64,000 bases of DNA, taken from contig OZ241738.1 of the NCBI GenBank assembly GCA_965200925.1, positions 558,001 through 622,000 on the forward strand, written 5' to 3'. Below the pieces are notes generated by a model that was not told the DNA's origin, made no database searches, and saw only the letters and a program-made list of their open reading frames with translations. Numbering within the stretch: position 1 is the first letter of the stretch; every line of letters starts with the position of its first letter. The DNA is from WTGU01 sp965200925 (lineage in GTDB: Bacteria; Pseudomonadota; Alphaproteobacteria; UBA828). This document shows positions 34,767 to 42,784 of this stretch, in pieces. Both the position numbers and the translations under genes were made by a program.

Positions 34767-36110
34767 CTAGCGGGGGCGGAGGGGCGGGAGGCCCAGATTC
34801 TCGCGCAGGGTGGGGCCGGCGTAGTCGCGGTGGAAGAGGCCGCGGCGCTGGAGTTCGGGGACGACGAGGCGCGTCATGTCCTCGTAGGAACCCGGCACGT
34901 GGGTCGCGGCGATGACGAAGCCGTCGCAGGCACCGCCTTCGAACCATTCGGCCATGCGGTCGGCGACGGCCGCCGGCGTGCCCACGAAATGGGGCATTTC
35001 GTCCACCGTTCCCCGGCGGCTGTAGGTGACGAAATCCTCGACCGTCGGGTGGGGGTTGCCGCTCAGTGCGACGACGCGGTCGCGGATCGCCTGAAGGCCG
35101 CCGATGGACGCCATCTCCGCGTCGGTGAAGGGCTCGCCCGCCGGCTTGGCCGCAAAGTCGTAATTGAGCGCTTCGGACAGCAGCGCCAGGGTGTCGATCG
35201 GGCGGGCGAGGCCGGCGACGAACGCGGCCTTGTCCTCTGCCGCCGCCTGCGTCTCCGCCACCGTCACGTAGATCGCCGGGGTCAGGCGCCAGGCGTCGGG
35301 GTCGCGCCCGGCTTCCACGGCGGCTGTGCGGGTCGCCGCGTAGGCGCGTTGGCCGAATTCGAGGGTCGGGAAGATCGCGAAGATCACCTCGGCCCAGCGC
35401 GCCGCGAAGCGCCGCCCCCGCCCGCTCTGGCCCGCCTGGATCACCACCGGCCGCCCCTGGGGCGTGCGCGGCACGGTGAACGGCCCGCGCGAGCGCAGGA
35501 AGCGGCCCCGGTGGTCGAGGCGGCGCACCTTGGCCGGGTCGGCGAAGACCCCGCCCTCCCTGTCGAGGAGGATCGCGTCGTCGTCCCACGAATCCCAGTG
35601 GCCCAGCACCACCTCCATGAACTCGTCGGCGCGGTCGTAGCGTTCGTCATGCGCGCCCGCCGACTCGGCGCCGTAATTCGCGGCCTCGGAATCGTTGAGC
35701 GAGGTGACGACGTTCCAGGCCGCCCGCCCGCCGCTCATGTGGTCGAGGGTCGAGAAGGTGCGGGCGACGTGGAACGGCGGGTAATAGGTGGTGGAGCAGG
35801 TGGCGCCGAGGCCGATCCGCCCGGTCGCCGCGGCCATGATCGACAGCACCGGAATCGGGTCCATCTTCACCACCCGCACGCCGTTCCGCACTGCCTCCGC
35901 GTGGGTGCCGCCGTAGATGTCCGGCAGCGCCAGCCTGTCGTCGAAGAAGGCGAGATGGAACTTGCCGGCCTCCAGGACCTCGGCGATCCGCCGGTAGTAG
36001 CCGGCGGAGAGGAAGTCGCCGGCCGCTTCCGGATGGCGCCAGGAGGCGGTGTAGTTGGAGCAGTTCTGCGCCTGGAGGAAGCCCACCAGCACCATGCGCC
36101 GCTCGCTCAT
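34767..36110 (-). CDS. FMN-dependent monooxygenase of the NtaA/SnaA/DszA (luciferase-like) group
   Basis: A 447-residue flavin monooxygenase. Characteristic segments are FLQAQNCSNYTASWRHP, KFHLAFFDDRLALPD, TYYPPFHVARTFSTLDHMSGG, RAAWNVVTSLNDSEAANYG and PVVIQAGQSGRGRRFAA, all typical for bacterial two-component monooxygenases acting on nitrilotriacetate, EDTA, sulfur heterocycles or similar. A separate flavin reductase would be required; none is adjacent. It is followed after 25 bases downstream by the OppC-like permease gene on the opposite side of the transcript order: the permease genes lie upstream in transcription, so oppB-oppC and this gene share the strand and may be one operon. Confidence 0.88.
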   Translation of the reverse strand: MSERRMVLVGFLQAQNCSNYTASWRHPEAAGDFLSAGYYRRIAEVLEAGKFHLAFFDDRLALPDIYGGTHAEAVRNGVRVVKMDPIPVLSIMAAATGRIGLGATCSTTYYPPFHVARTFSTLDHMSGGRAAWNVVTSLNDSEAANYGAESAGAHDERYDRADEFMEVVLGHWDSWDDDAILLDREGGVFADPAKVRRLDHRGRFLRSRGPFTVPRTPQGRPVVIQAGQSGRGRRFAARWAEVIFAIFPTLEFGQRAYAATRTAAVEAGRDPDAWRLTPAIYVTVAETQAAAEDKAAFVAGLARPIDTLALLSEALNYDFAAKPAGEPFTDAEMASIGGLQAIRDRVVALSGNPHPTVEDFVTYSRRGTVDEMPHFVGTPAAVADRMAEWFEGGACDGFVIAATHVPGSYEDMTRLVVPELQRRGLFHRDYAGPTLRENLGLPPLRPR

Positions 36111-36135
36111 GCCGTCCTCCGCCGCCGTGCCGCCG

Positions 36136-37302
36136 TCATTTGTACGGGTCCGCCGCGTCGCGCAACCCGTCGCCCAGGAAGTTGAAGGCGAGGACCACCA
36201 GGATCACCGGGACCACGGGCAGCATGAGCCACGGGTAGAGCGCGACGGCGTTGATGTTCTGCGCCTCGTTCAGCAGTACTCCCCAGCTGGTGATCGGCGG
36301 CCGCAGGCCGAGCCCGAGGAAGGAGAGCGCCGTCTCCCCCAGGATCATCGAGGGGATGGACAGCGTGGCCGAGGCGATGAGGTGGCTCATGAAGCTCGGC
36401 ACCAGATGGCGCCCGACGATGCGGGCGGGGCGGGCGCCCATGAGCATCGCGGCGGTCGCGAAATCCTCCTCGCGCAGCGCCAGCAGCTTCGAGCGCACGG
36501 CGCGGGCGAGGCCGGTCCAGTCGATCAGCCCGAGGATGATGGTGATCCCGAAATAGACCACGATCGGCGACCACGTGACCGGCAGGGCCGCCGACAGCGC
36601 CATCCACAGCGGCAGTTCGGGGAAGGACCGGATCACCTCGATGACGCGCTGCACGATCGCGTCCACCCAGCCGCCATAATAGCCGGAGAGGCCGCCCAGC
36701 ACGAGGCCGAGAAGGAAGCTGATGGCGATGCCGAACAGCCCCACCGTGAGCGAGATGCGCGCACCGTAGATGATGCGCGAGAGGATGTCGCGGCCGAGCC
36801 GGTCCGTCCCCAGCAGGAAGAGCGTCCCGCCCTCCGCGGGGCAGACGAAATGGAAGCGCAGCTCCACGAGGCCCCAGAACTCGTAGGCATCGCCCAAGCA
36901 GAACCAGCGGAGGGTATGGATACGGCTTTCGTCCCGGACGTAGACCCGTTGCAGCGTGTCCATGTCGAGCGCGTAGGAGAAGCCGTAGACGAAGGGCGCA
37001 CGCAATTCGCCGTCGTGGAAGAGCTGGACGGCCTGCGGCGGGGCGTAGATCGAATCCGTATGGCGGGAGTGGAGGCCGTAGGGCGCCAGAAACTCACTGA
37101 CGAGGATGGTGGCGTAGAGGACGAGCAGAAAAATCCCGGCGGCGACGGCGACGCGGTGGCGCTTGAGCTTCCACCACATCATGCGCCACTGGGACGCCAT
37201 GTAGAAGCGCTCCTGCTCGGGCGTGAGCGCCTCCGCCGCACCGGGGTCGAACGGCGCGCGCGAGACGTAGTGCTTGAGCCGCCCGCCTTCCCGTTCCGTC
37301 AT
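36136..37302 (-). CDS. Dipeptide/oligopeptide-type ABC transporter permease (OppC family)
   Basis: A 388-residue membrane protein. After the first membrane segment (VAVAAGIFLLVLYATILVSE) there is an extra periplasmic stretch of about 90 residues ending in LGTDRLGRDILSRIIYGARI, the family signature, followed by five further segments. The inner-membrane coupling motif is seen near ALREEDFATAAMLMGARPARI. Long OppC proteins of this shape occur in alphaproteobacterial opine and peptide importers. The ATG at 37302 overlaps the stop of the OppB-like gene. No ATPase or binding protein is adjacent; a fused ATPase of the right type lies at 51.9-53.7 kb. Confidence 0.9.
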   Translation of the reverse strand: MTEREGGRLKHYVSRAPFDPGAAEALTPEQERFYMASQWRMMWWKLKRHRVAVAAGIFLLVLYATILVSEFLAPYGLHSRHTDSIYAPPQAVQLFHDGELRAPFVYGFSYALDMDTLQRVYVRDESRIHTLRWFCLGDAYEFWGLVELRFHFVCPAEGGTLFLLGTDRLGRDILSRIIYGARISLTVGLFGIAISFLLGLVLGGLSGYYGGWVDAIVQRVIEVIRSFPELPLWMALSAALPVTWSPIVVYFGITIILGLIDWTGLARAVRSKLLALREEDFATAAMLMGARPARIVGRHLVPSFMSHLIASATLSIPSMILGETALSFLGLGLRPPITSWGVLLNEAQNINAVALYPWLMLPVVPVILVVLAFNFLGDGLRDAADPYK

Positions 37303-38297
37303 CGGGTCACGCCGCCGCTCAGCCGGATGCGCGGGTCGAGGGCGGCCAGCGCGATGTCGGAGACGAAGACGCCGATCACCGTCAGGAACGCCATGAACAT
37401 CAGGAACGAGCCCGCGAGATACATGTCTTGCGTACGCAGCGCGTCCAGCAGCATCGGCCCGGTGGTCGGCAGGGACAGCACGACGGAAACGATCGCCGCG
37501 CCGGAGATCACCTGCGGCAGCAGGTTGCCGATGTCCCCGATAAACGGGTTGAGCGCCATGCGCAGCGGGTATTTGAACAAGAGCCGCCCGGGCGGCAGCC
37601 CCTTCGCCCGGGCCGTGACGACGTATTGCTTCTGCAACTCGTCCAGCAGGTTGGCGCGCAGCCGGCGGATCATGCCGGCGGTGCCCGAGGTGCCGATGAC
37701 CACCACCGGCACCCACAGATGTTCGAGCACCGAGAGCAGCTTGCCGCCGCTCCAGGGCTGGCCCAGATATTCCGGGTCCATCAGGCCGCCGATGGAGGTG
37801 CCGAAGGCGACGTTGGCGACGTAGAGGAGGACGAGGGCGAGCAGGAAGTTCGGCGTCGCCAGGCCGAGGAAGCCGATGAAGGTGAGCCCGTGGTCGCCCC
37901 AGCTGTATTGATGGGTCGCCGAATAGACGCCGATGGGGAAGGACACCACCCAGGTGAAGAGGATCGTCACGAAGGAGACGATGAAGGTGAGCAGCAGGCG
38001 GTCCTCGACGACCTCGTTCACCGGCAGGTTGTATTCGAAGGAATAGCCCATGTCCCCCTGGAGCAGGCCGAACAGCCAGATGCCGTATTGCTCGACCAGG
38101 GGGCGGTCGAGGCCGTAAGCTCGGCGCAGGAATTCGATCTTCTCGGCGTTCGCGCCCTCGCCCTGGGCCTCGAGCTCGGCGATGTGGACGCTGAGATAAT
38201 CGCCGGGCGGCAGCTGGATGATGATGAAGACGAGGGCGCTGATCGCGAGCAGCGTCGGGATCATGATCAGCAGGCGCCGGACGAGGAAGGTCAGCAT
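37299..38297 (-). CDS. Dipeptide/oligopeptide-type ABC transporter permease (OppB family)
   Basis: A 332-residue membrane protein with six hydrophobic segments. It opens MLTFLVRRLLIMIPTLLAIS, usual for DppB/OppB, and carries the coupling loop near YVVTARAKGLPPGRLLFKYPL. It forms a heterodimeric channel with the OppC-like protein encoded next. Its upstream region of about 70 bases is shared with a divergent small gene. Confidence 0.92.
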   Translation of the reverse strand: MLTFLVRRLLIMIPTLLAISALVFIIIQLPPGDYLSVHIAELEAQGEGANAEKIEFLRRAYGLDRPLVEQYGIWLFGLLQGDMGYSFEYNLPVNEVVEDRLLLTFIVSFVTILFTWVVSFPIGVYSATHQYSWGDHGLTFIGFLGLATPNFLLALVLLYVANVAFGTSIGGLMDPEYLGQPWSGGKLLSVLEHLWVPVVVIGTSGTAGMIRRLRANLLDELQKQYVVTARAKGLPPGRLLFKYPLRMALNPFIGDIGNLLPQVISGAAIVSVVLSLPTTGPMLLDALRTQDMYLAGSFLMFMAFLTVIGVFVSDIALAALDPRIRLSGGVTR

Positions 38298-38368
38298 GGG
38301 GTTTCCCTGCGCCCGATTGTGTGCACCCCGCCCCCGAGCGGCAAGCCGGGGCGCCTGAGCCTGTCCGC

Positions 38369-38662
38369 ATGAAGGGCGCGTTTCCGACCCATTACCTGGT
38401 GGTCGAAGGGCTGGCGGGCGAGCAATCGACCTGGCGCGTGGTCCGGGCCGAGGAGCCCGCCCGCGGGCGGCGGCTCTACGCCTTCGTCGGCACCTGCCAG
38501 ACCCGGCGCGCGGCGCTCTCCCTGGCGCGGGCGCTCAACGAGAAGCGCGCCGTCGGCCAGGAGACGCTCCGCGCGGCGGCGCGAGAGCGGGCATCGCGGC
38601 CCGCGAGCGTGGTCGGCGGCCCGCCGGCGCCCGATCCCTGCCGGCTCAGGCCCTCCTGCTGA
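38369..38662 (+). CDS. Small hypothetical protein
   Basis: A 97-residue basic protein starting MKGAFPTHYLVVEG at ATG 38369. Segments such as WRVVRAEEPARGRRLYAFVG and RAALSLARALNEKR look like ordinary coding sequence, and the reading fills the gap between divergent oppB and the convergent cysteine hydrolase. I do not recognise a family. It has no membrane segment. It ends 12 bases before the stop of the hydrolase gene. The reading could extend upstream to 38321, but that would overlap the oppB control region. Confidence 0.5.
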   Translation: MKGAFPTHYLVVEGLAGEQSTWRVVRAEEPARGRRLYAFVGTCQTRRAALSLARALNEKRAVGQETLRAAARERASRPASVVGGPPAPDPCRLRPSC

Positions 38663-38674
38663 CGCGGCGCGCCG

Positions 38675-39307
38675 TCAGGCGTTCCGCTTGCGGATATCCT
38701 CGATGTGATCGAGAACCCGCCCGGCGGAGACGATGTCGGCGTAGCGGCGGCCCACGTCCCGCAGGTTGTCCCGGTGCGGTCCTTCCTCCGCATCGCCGAC
38801 GCAATCCTCCGGCACCATCGTGCGGTAGCCGTTGGAGAACGAATCCACCACCGACGCGCGGATGCAGCCGCTGGTCATGCAGCCCATGACGATCGTCGTA
38901 TCCACGCGATTCCTGGTGAGGAAGCTGGCGACCGGCGTCTGGAAGAAGATCGACGGCGCCGATTTGCGCAGGATGTAGTCGTAGTCCGCATCCGCCGTCC
39001 GCGGTTCCATTTCGGTGCAGGGATCGCCCTCGTAGAAGGACTCGCGGACCGGTCCGATCTTCCAATAGGGCTTGTCCCGCTCGGAGCCGTAGGCGGTGTA
39101 GCAGTTGGCGACCGGGAGGTTCGCGCGCCGGGCGGCCGCCAGCACGCGCGCGGCGTTGTCCACCGCGCGGCGGACCAGCGGGCGGCCGCCGAGGGGGAAG
39201 CGCGGATCCGTGAAGCCGACCTGGAGGTCGACGACGAGGATACCGGGCCGTTCGCCGAAGCCGATCTCCGTCGCCTCGTAACCGATGTCCCGGTAGGTAT
39301 CGGTCAT
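38675..39307 (-). CDS. Cysteine hydrolase of the isochorismatase / N-carbamoylsarcosine amidase family
   Basis: A 210-residue hydrolase. The catalytic triad is visible as Asp in ILVVDLQVGF, Lys in ILRKSAPSIFF and Cys in GCMTSGCIRASVVDSFSNGY. The cis-peptide region precedes the Cys as usual. Sequence style is closest to N-carbamoylsarcosine amidase-like members, which release ammonia and CO2 from carbamoyl compounds. With the flavin monooxygenase and importer genes nearby it may take part in breakdown of a nitrogenous compound; this is inference. Confidence 0.88.
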   Translation of the reverse strand: MTDTYRDIGYEATEIGFGERPGILVVDLQVGFTDPRFPLGGRPLVRRAVDNAARVLAAARRANLPVANCYTAYGSERDKPYWKIGPVRESFYEGDPCTEMEPRTADADYDYILRKSAPSIFFQTPVASFLTRNRVDTTIVMGCMTSGCIRASVVDSFSNGYRTMVPEDCVGDAEEGPHRDNLRDVGRRYADIVSAGRVLDHIEDIRKRNA

Positions 39308-39346
39308 GTCGGGGCCTCCGCGCCGCGCGCCGTCCGGCGAAGCCTA

Positions 39347-39363
39347 CCGGAAAACGAGGCCCG
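39347..39363. repeat. 17-base exact repeat, copy 1
   Basis: CCGGAAAACGAGGCCCG occurs here and again at 46840-46856, upstream of the type IIG gene. This copy lies six bases from the remnant of a IIG gene end. The pair may mark the limits of a duplicated or inserted segment. Confidence 0.4.
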
Positions 39364-39368
39364 GAACA

Positions 39369-39415
39369 GCCCGTCACCCCTCGATCGCCGCGTCCGGGGC
39401 GCCGGCGGCGAGGGC
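39369..39415 (-). pseudogene. Remnant of a type IIG restriction-modification gene 3' end
   Basis: These 47 bases match 42738-42784, the end of the type IIG gene, at 41 positions. On the minus strand they encode ALAAGAPDAAIEG and a stop, against ALAAGKPDAKIEG and a stop in the IIG gene. Nothing of the rest of such a gene is recognisable here; beyond base 39415 the sequence changes to the 319-residue gene. The remnant therefore flanks the DUF262/DUF3696 operon on the side away from the full IIG gene. Confidence 0.6.
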
Positions 39416-39425
39416 CACTTCGACT

Positions 39426-40385
39426 TCAGCGGCGGGTGATCTTCGGCCCGACGTAGACGATGCAGACCGGCTCCCCGGGGCGGAACGACCACCAGAAATG
39501 CAGGCGCAAAGTGGGGCTTCGTACCTTGCCGTGCCACGAGCAGAACAAGGTGCCGCCGGCATCGCCGGGGTCGGGGAACGTCATTTCGTTGCGAAAATCG
39601 CGCCTCTCCGTGGGGGACGAATCGGAAAACAGCGCATTGCGACCCCTGAAGTGGTCCTGATGGATCCGGTTTCCTTCGGGCGTCCGCCTGCCGGACCGGT
39701 CGAAAGCACCCGCGAGACGGTCCAGGATGTTCAGCAGTATCAGGATGCGCTCTGACGCGCTCGCGGAGAACGGACTCCCGTCGAGGGGTTGGAAGGCGTT
39801 GTCGGCGAAGGTCAGGCGTGTGAAGCGGCGCACCGAGGCGTTTCGCAAATCTCCCCACGACCGGACCGGTGGCGCCGCGGCGCGCAGCCCGTTTTCCAAA
39901 GCGGCGGGGGCGCGCCAGTTTTCGAGGGCTGCCTGCCGGTCTTCCAGTCCCTCGGCCTCCCGCCGCCACGCCACCTCCACAGGCGAGAAGTCCCAGTCGG
40001 AAGGGACGACCCCGACGAGACCGCATTCGATTCCGTGAAGTTTCCGGTACGCGGCTTCGCCGACGACGGAATCGGTGACGACGTCGCCCCGGCACTCCAG
40101 CCAGTCGTCGGACCCGTGCCGGCGAAGATCGTCCCAGAACGGACCGCCTTTCGTCAGCCAGCGCATTGCGGAACGGCGCTCGCTTTCCGACAGACACCCG
40201 ATCGCCTGCTGCATCGAAACGCCCGGCAACGGTTCGACGGCCAGCAGCGCGCGGTGGCAATGAACGTCGCGCTCGTGGTGCCGGGCAACCGCGCGCATCG
40301 TCATCAGCCTGCCGAATGCGCCGCGAAACGATTGCAGGTCGTGGAATTGCCCGTGGATCGACAGGTCGTTGACGAAAAGCTCCAC
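39426..40385 (-). CDS. Unknown protein, third gene of the DUF262/DUF3696 operon
   Basis: A 319-residue soluble protein starting at GTG 40385, one base after the stop of the DUF3696 ATPase. I recognise no family. Visible features: VHCHRALLAVEPLPGVSMQQ near residue 41, GGPFWDDLRRHGSDDWLECR near 80, and a C-terminal block with TLFCSWHGKVR and LRLHFWWSFRPGEPVCIVYVG. The several Trp and His residues and the hydrophobic, strand-rich C-terminus suggest a folded enzyme or recognition domain. As the variable partner of an ATPase and a DUF262 protein it could be the effector or specificity component of a defence system. A third gene of similar size occurs in the Menshen system as I remember it, which needs checking. 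Confidence 0.65.
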   Translation of the reverse strand: MELFVNDLSIHGQFHDLQSFRGAFGRLMTMRAVARHHERDVHCHRALLAVEPLPGVSMQQAIGCLSESERRSAMRWLTKGGPFWDDLRRHGSDDWLECRGDVVTDSVVGEAAYRKLHGIECGLVGVVPSDWDFSPVEVAWRREAEGLEDRQAALENWRAPAALENGLRAAAPPVRSWGDLRNASVRRFTRLTFADNAFQPLDGSPFSASASERILILLNILDRLAGAFDRSGRRTPEGNRIHQDHFRGRNALFSDSSPTERRDFRNEMTFPDPGDAGGTLFCSWHGKVRSPTLRLHFWWSFRPGEPVCIVYVGPKITRR

Positions 40386-40386
40386 G

Positions 40387-41529
40387 TCAACTCCAGCCGG
40401 CGAAGTAGTTCATGTCCTTGTCGAACTGATCGAAGAACCCGTCTGGCCAGGAGTCGAGGTTGCCGGCTTCGTCCAGGGCCGGGCTCTGCACTTGGGCGCC
40501 GCCGCCCCGGGCGTCGTCGCGGCACGGCCGGAAGAAGTGCACCGCAGCGTCGCCGGCGGACAGCGTCCCGTCCCTGACCGCCCGGCGAATGCCGTTCAGG
40601 ACGTGGTCGCTGTGCGTCTCGAGGAGGACCTGAACGCCGGCCGCGGCGACCTCGGTCAGGAACTTCCCCATCGCCGCCTGTCCGGCGGGGTGGAGATGCA
40701 CTTCCGGGTTCTCGATCAGCAGCAAGCCGTCCCGGTCCGCGGACAAGGCCGCAACGACGATGGGAAGCACCTGGGTGAGGCCGAAACCGGTGTGAGCCGG
40801 GCGGTGAAAGTCCATATCGCTGGAGGTGCGAAGCCCCAGCAGCGCCGCATTGGCGCCGACGACCTCCCTGACCTCCAGTCCGCAGCCGGGGAAGAACCGG
40901 GCCATCCGCGCCTCGACCTGCCGCAGCCGGGTGCCGGGCACGCCTGGAAGCCGCAGGCGGTCCGGCACGTCGTCGTCGCGGCCGGCATGAAGAACGCTGA
41001 CGGTATGCTCTCCTCGCGGGCCGACGACCGGCGCGCCTTGCGGATCTTCCAGAGGATAAGTTTCGCGCGGACCCAGCCGTTCCGCCGTCAGGTAGGTCAG
41101 CGTCCGAAGCCGTTGCGCCAACCGCCCATCCCCGTGCGGAGATGGCAACAAGTGGCGAAGACCGGTCGGACGGTCATGCTCGGTGCCGGCGACGGCGAGG
41201 CGGGCGACGTCCATCGACATGCCTTCGCGTTCACCCGCAAACGTCCATCGAAAGACCGTATCGCCATCCAGCAGGCCGATTTCGCACTCGCGGCGTCCCT
41301 GGACCTGATCGATCACGTCGGCGACGGTGCCGAGGCGGACGGCCGCGCCGTTCAGCATCAGCCGCGGCGACCATTCATGCTCGCGCATCGTCTGGTGCAG
41401 GAGCGCCAGCCCCTGCAGGACCGTCGATTTCCCCGAGGCGTTGGCGCCGGAAAGAAGGGTCAGCGGGCGGAGGGGCAGCTTCAGCCCGCCGAAACACTTG
41501 AAATGACGGAAATCAATTCGTGTGAGCAC
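40387..41529 (-). CDS. AAA ATPase with DUF3696 C-terminus
   Basis: A 380-residue SMC/RecF-like ATPase. Walker A is SGANASGKSTVLQ (near 28-40), the Walker B region is LLLIENPEVHLHPAGQAAMG, and the switch strand is VLLETHSDHVLNGIRRAV, the set typical of OLD/AAA_15-like defence ATPases. The end, SWPDGFFDQFDKD, is the usual DUF3696 tail. The GTG start at 41529 lies 17 bases inside the DUF262 gene. Members of this family act as ATP-driven regulators of nucleases in anti-phage systems. Confidence 0.88.
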   Translation of the reverse strand: MLTRIDFRHFKCFGGLKLPLRPLTLLSGANASGKSTVLQGLALLHQTMREHEWSPRLMLNGAAVRLGTVADVIDQVQGRRECEIGLLDGDTVFRWTFAGEREGMSMDVARLAVAGTEHDRPTGLRHLLPSPHGDGRLAQRLRTLTYLTAERLGPRETYPLEDPQGAPVVGPRGEHTVSVLHAGRDDDVPDRLRLPGVPGTRLRQVEARMARFFPGCGLEVREVVGANAALLGLRTSSDMDFHRPAHTGFGLTQVLPIVVAALSADRDGLLLIENPEVHLHPAGQAAMGKFLTEVAAAGVQVLLETHSDHVLNGIRRAVRDGTLSAGDAAVHFFRPCRDDARGGGAQVQSPALDEAGNLDSWPDGFFDQFDKDMNYFAGWS

Positions 41530-42619
41530 TCAGAACTCCCCTGAACACGTCCCGAGCCTTTTGGAACCGATACTTCACCTTTCTGGCGTCGTTGGGGCCG
41601 TAGGTGATTGCGGTATTGAACTCCTCGTCGTCGAGAAGCCGGTGGACGGCATCGCGAAGAGCGTCGGCACGCGCTTCGACCCTGTCCCGGGCGTAACGGC
41701 ACAGGCCGGTGGACATCACGTCCCAGAACGAGGCGTTGAGAACGCTGCGCCGGTGAGGTTCCCTGGATTTCCTGAAGGCGTGTTCTCCGAACAGCATGTG
41801 ATTGTTCTCGAGGCCTCGGCGGAACCGGCGGGACAGCTGCGAGAGTTCGGCTTCGTCCATCTCGTTCATGCGGCGCAGGCATTTGGCGAGAAAGTCGTCC
41901 ATGTCGCCGCGGTAGTCGTCGCGATCGAGAAGGCGAAAGGCACAAAATCGATTGACGAACTCCCGGTCGCGCATGGTCTTCCTGTTCAGGCTTCCACCGG
42001 TCGACAATACAAAAATCTCGGTTTGCGATTCCTCCTTGAGGAACTTCGTTGCCGCGCCCATGAACAGGCAATTACGCATCTGCTGCCTCGTGAGCGGCAC
42101 GCCGCTGTTCACCCTTTCGAAGATGTCCAGACGGGCGCGCTCGGGCACCTTCGAGTCGATGATGTAGAACGTGAGGTTGCAATCCTCGACGCGGTTCTTG
42201 AGCTTGGGTGGTAGATCCGAGAATTTTTTCCGGTGCAATTCGCCTCGATCTGGAAGATCAAGCGGCAATTCATCTTTCACGAACCGCCGAAACGTGGACA
42301 GGCGCTGCAAACCGTCCACCACCACCATCCGCCCTTCTTCGTCCTCCGCCATGTAGAACACCGGCAGCGGAATACGCAAGATGACGGATTCGATCAGCTT
42401 GCTCTGCTTGTCGGGAGGCCAGAGGAATTCGCGCTGAAAATCAGGGTCCAGGATGTAGGTGTTCCGGTCGATCCGCCGCATGACGCCGTGAATCGTCCGG
42501 TTTTCCTGCCGGATCAGAAGCTCGTCGATGGGATACGTGCCCCACGATCCGCTCTCGGGATCCAGGCCCTCGATTTTCTCCGGCGGGTCGACGTCCCCTG
42601 TCGTCTCGTGCGCGCTCAC
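41513..42619 (-). CDS. DUF262 domain protein (GmrSD-like, ParB-type N-terminus)
   Basis: A 368-residue protein with the DUF262 core: PDFQREFLWPPDKQSKLIES near residue 58 and MVVVDGLQRLSTFRRFV near 97, where DGLQR takes the place of the usual DGQQR. DUF262 proteins include the GmrS part of GmrSD, which cleaves modified phage DNA, and other nuclease or nucleotide-hydrolysing defence factors. The C-terminal region has no clear HNH (DUF1524) nuclease. The GTG start at 42619 follows GGAGG by seven bases. It is the first gene of a three-gene operon; 123 bases, including an AT-rich tract near 42705-42720, separate it from the IIG gene. Confidence 0.88.
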   Translation of the reverse strand: MSAHETTGDVDPPEKIEGLDPESGSWGTYPIDELLIRQENRTIHGVMRRIDRNTYILDPDFQREFLWPPDKQSKLIESVILRIPLPVFYMAEDEEGRMVVVDGLQRLSTFRRFVKDELPLDLPDRGELHRKKFSDLPPKLKNRVEDCNLTFYIIDSKVPERARLDIFERVNSGVPLTRQQMRNCLFMGAATKFLKEESQTEIFVLSTGGSLNRKTMRDREFVNRFCAFRLLDRDDYRGDMDDFLAKCLRRMNEMDEAELSQLSRRFRRGLENNHMLFGEHAFRKSREPHRRSVLNASFWDVMSTGLCRYARDRVEARADALRDAVHRLLDDEEFNTAITYGPNDARKVKYRFQKARDVFRGVLSAHTN

Positions 42620-42737
42620 CGTCTGGCCTCCACCGGAAGGAAGCGTCCGTGCCGACGGTAGCCGATGGCACGGACTCTTCCAGAGTCATCACACGGCGAA
42701 TCGGGAGTCAATTAATTTCGCTTCCCGACCAGCCGCG

Positions 42738-42784
42738 GCCCGTTACCCCTCGATCTTCGCGTCCGGTTTGCCGGCGGCGAGGGC
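42738..42784. repeat. 47-base repeat at the end of the type IIG gene, second copy
   Basis: This stretch covers the stop codon and last 14 codons of the IIG gene and matches 39369-39415 with six differences, in the same orientation. The two copies bracket the DUF262/DUF3696 operon and could be the footprint of its insertion. Confidence 0.6.
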
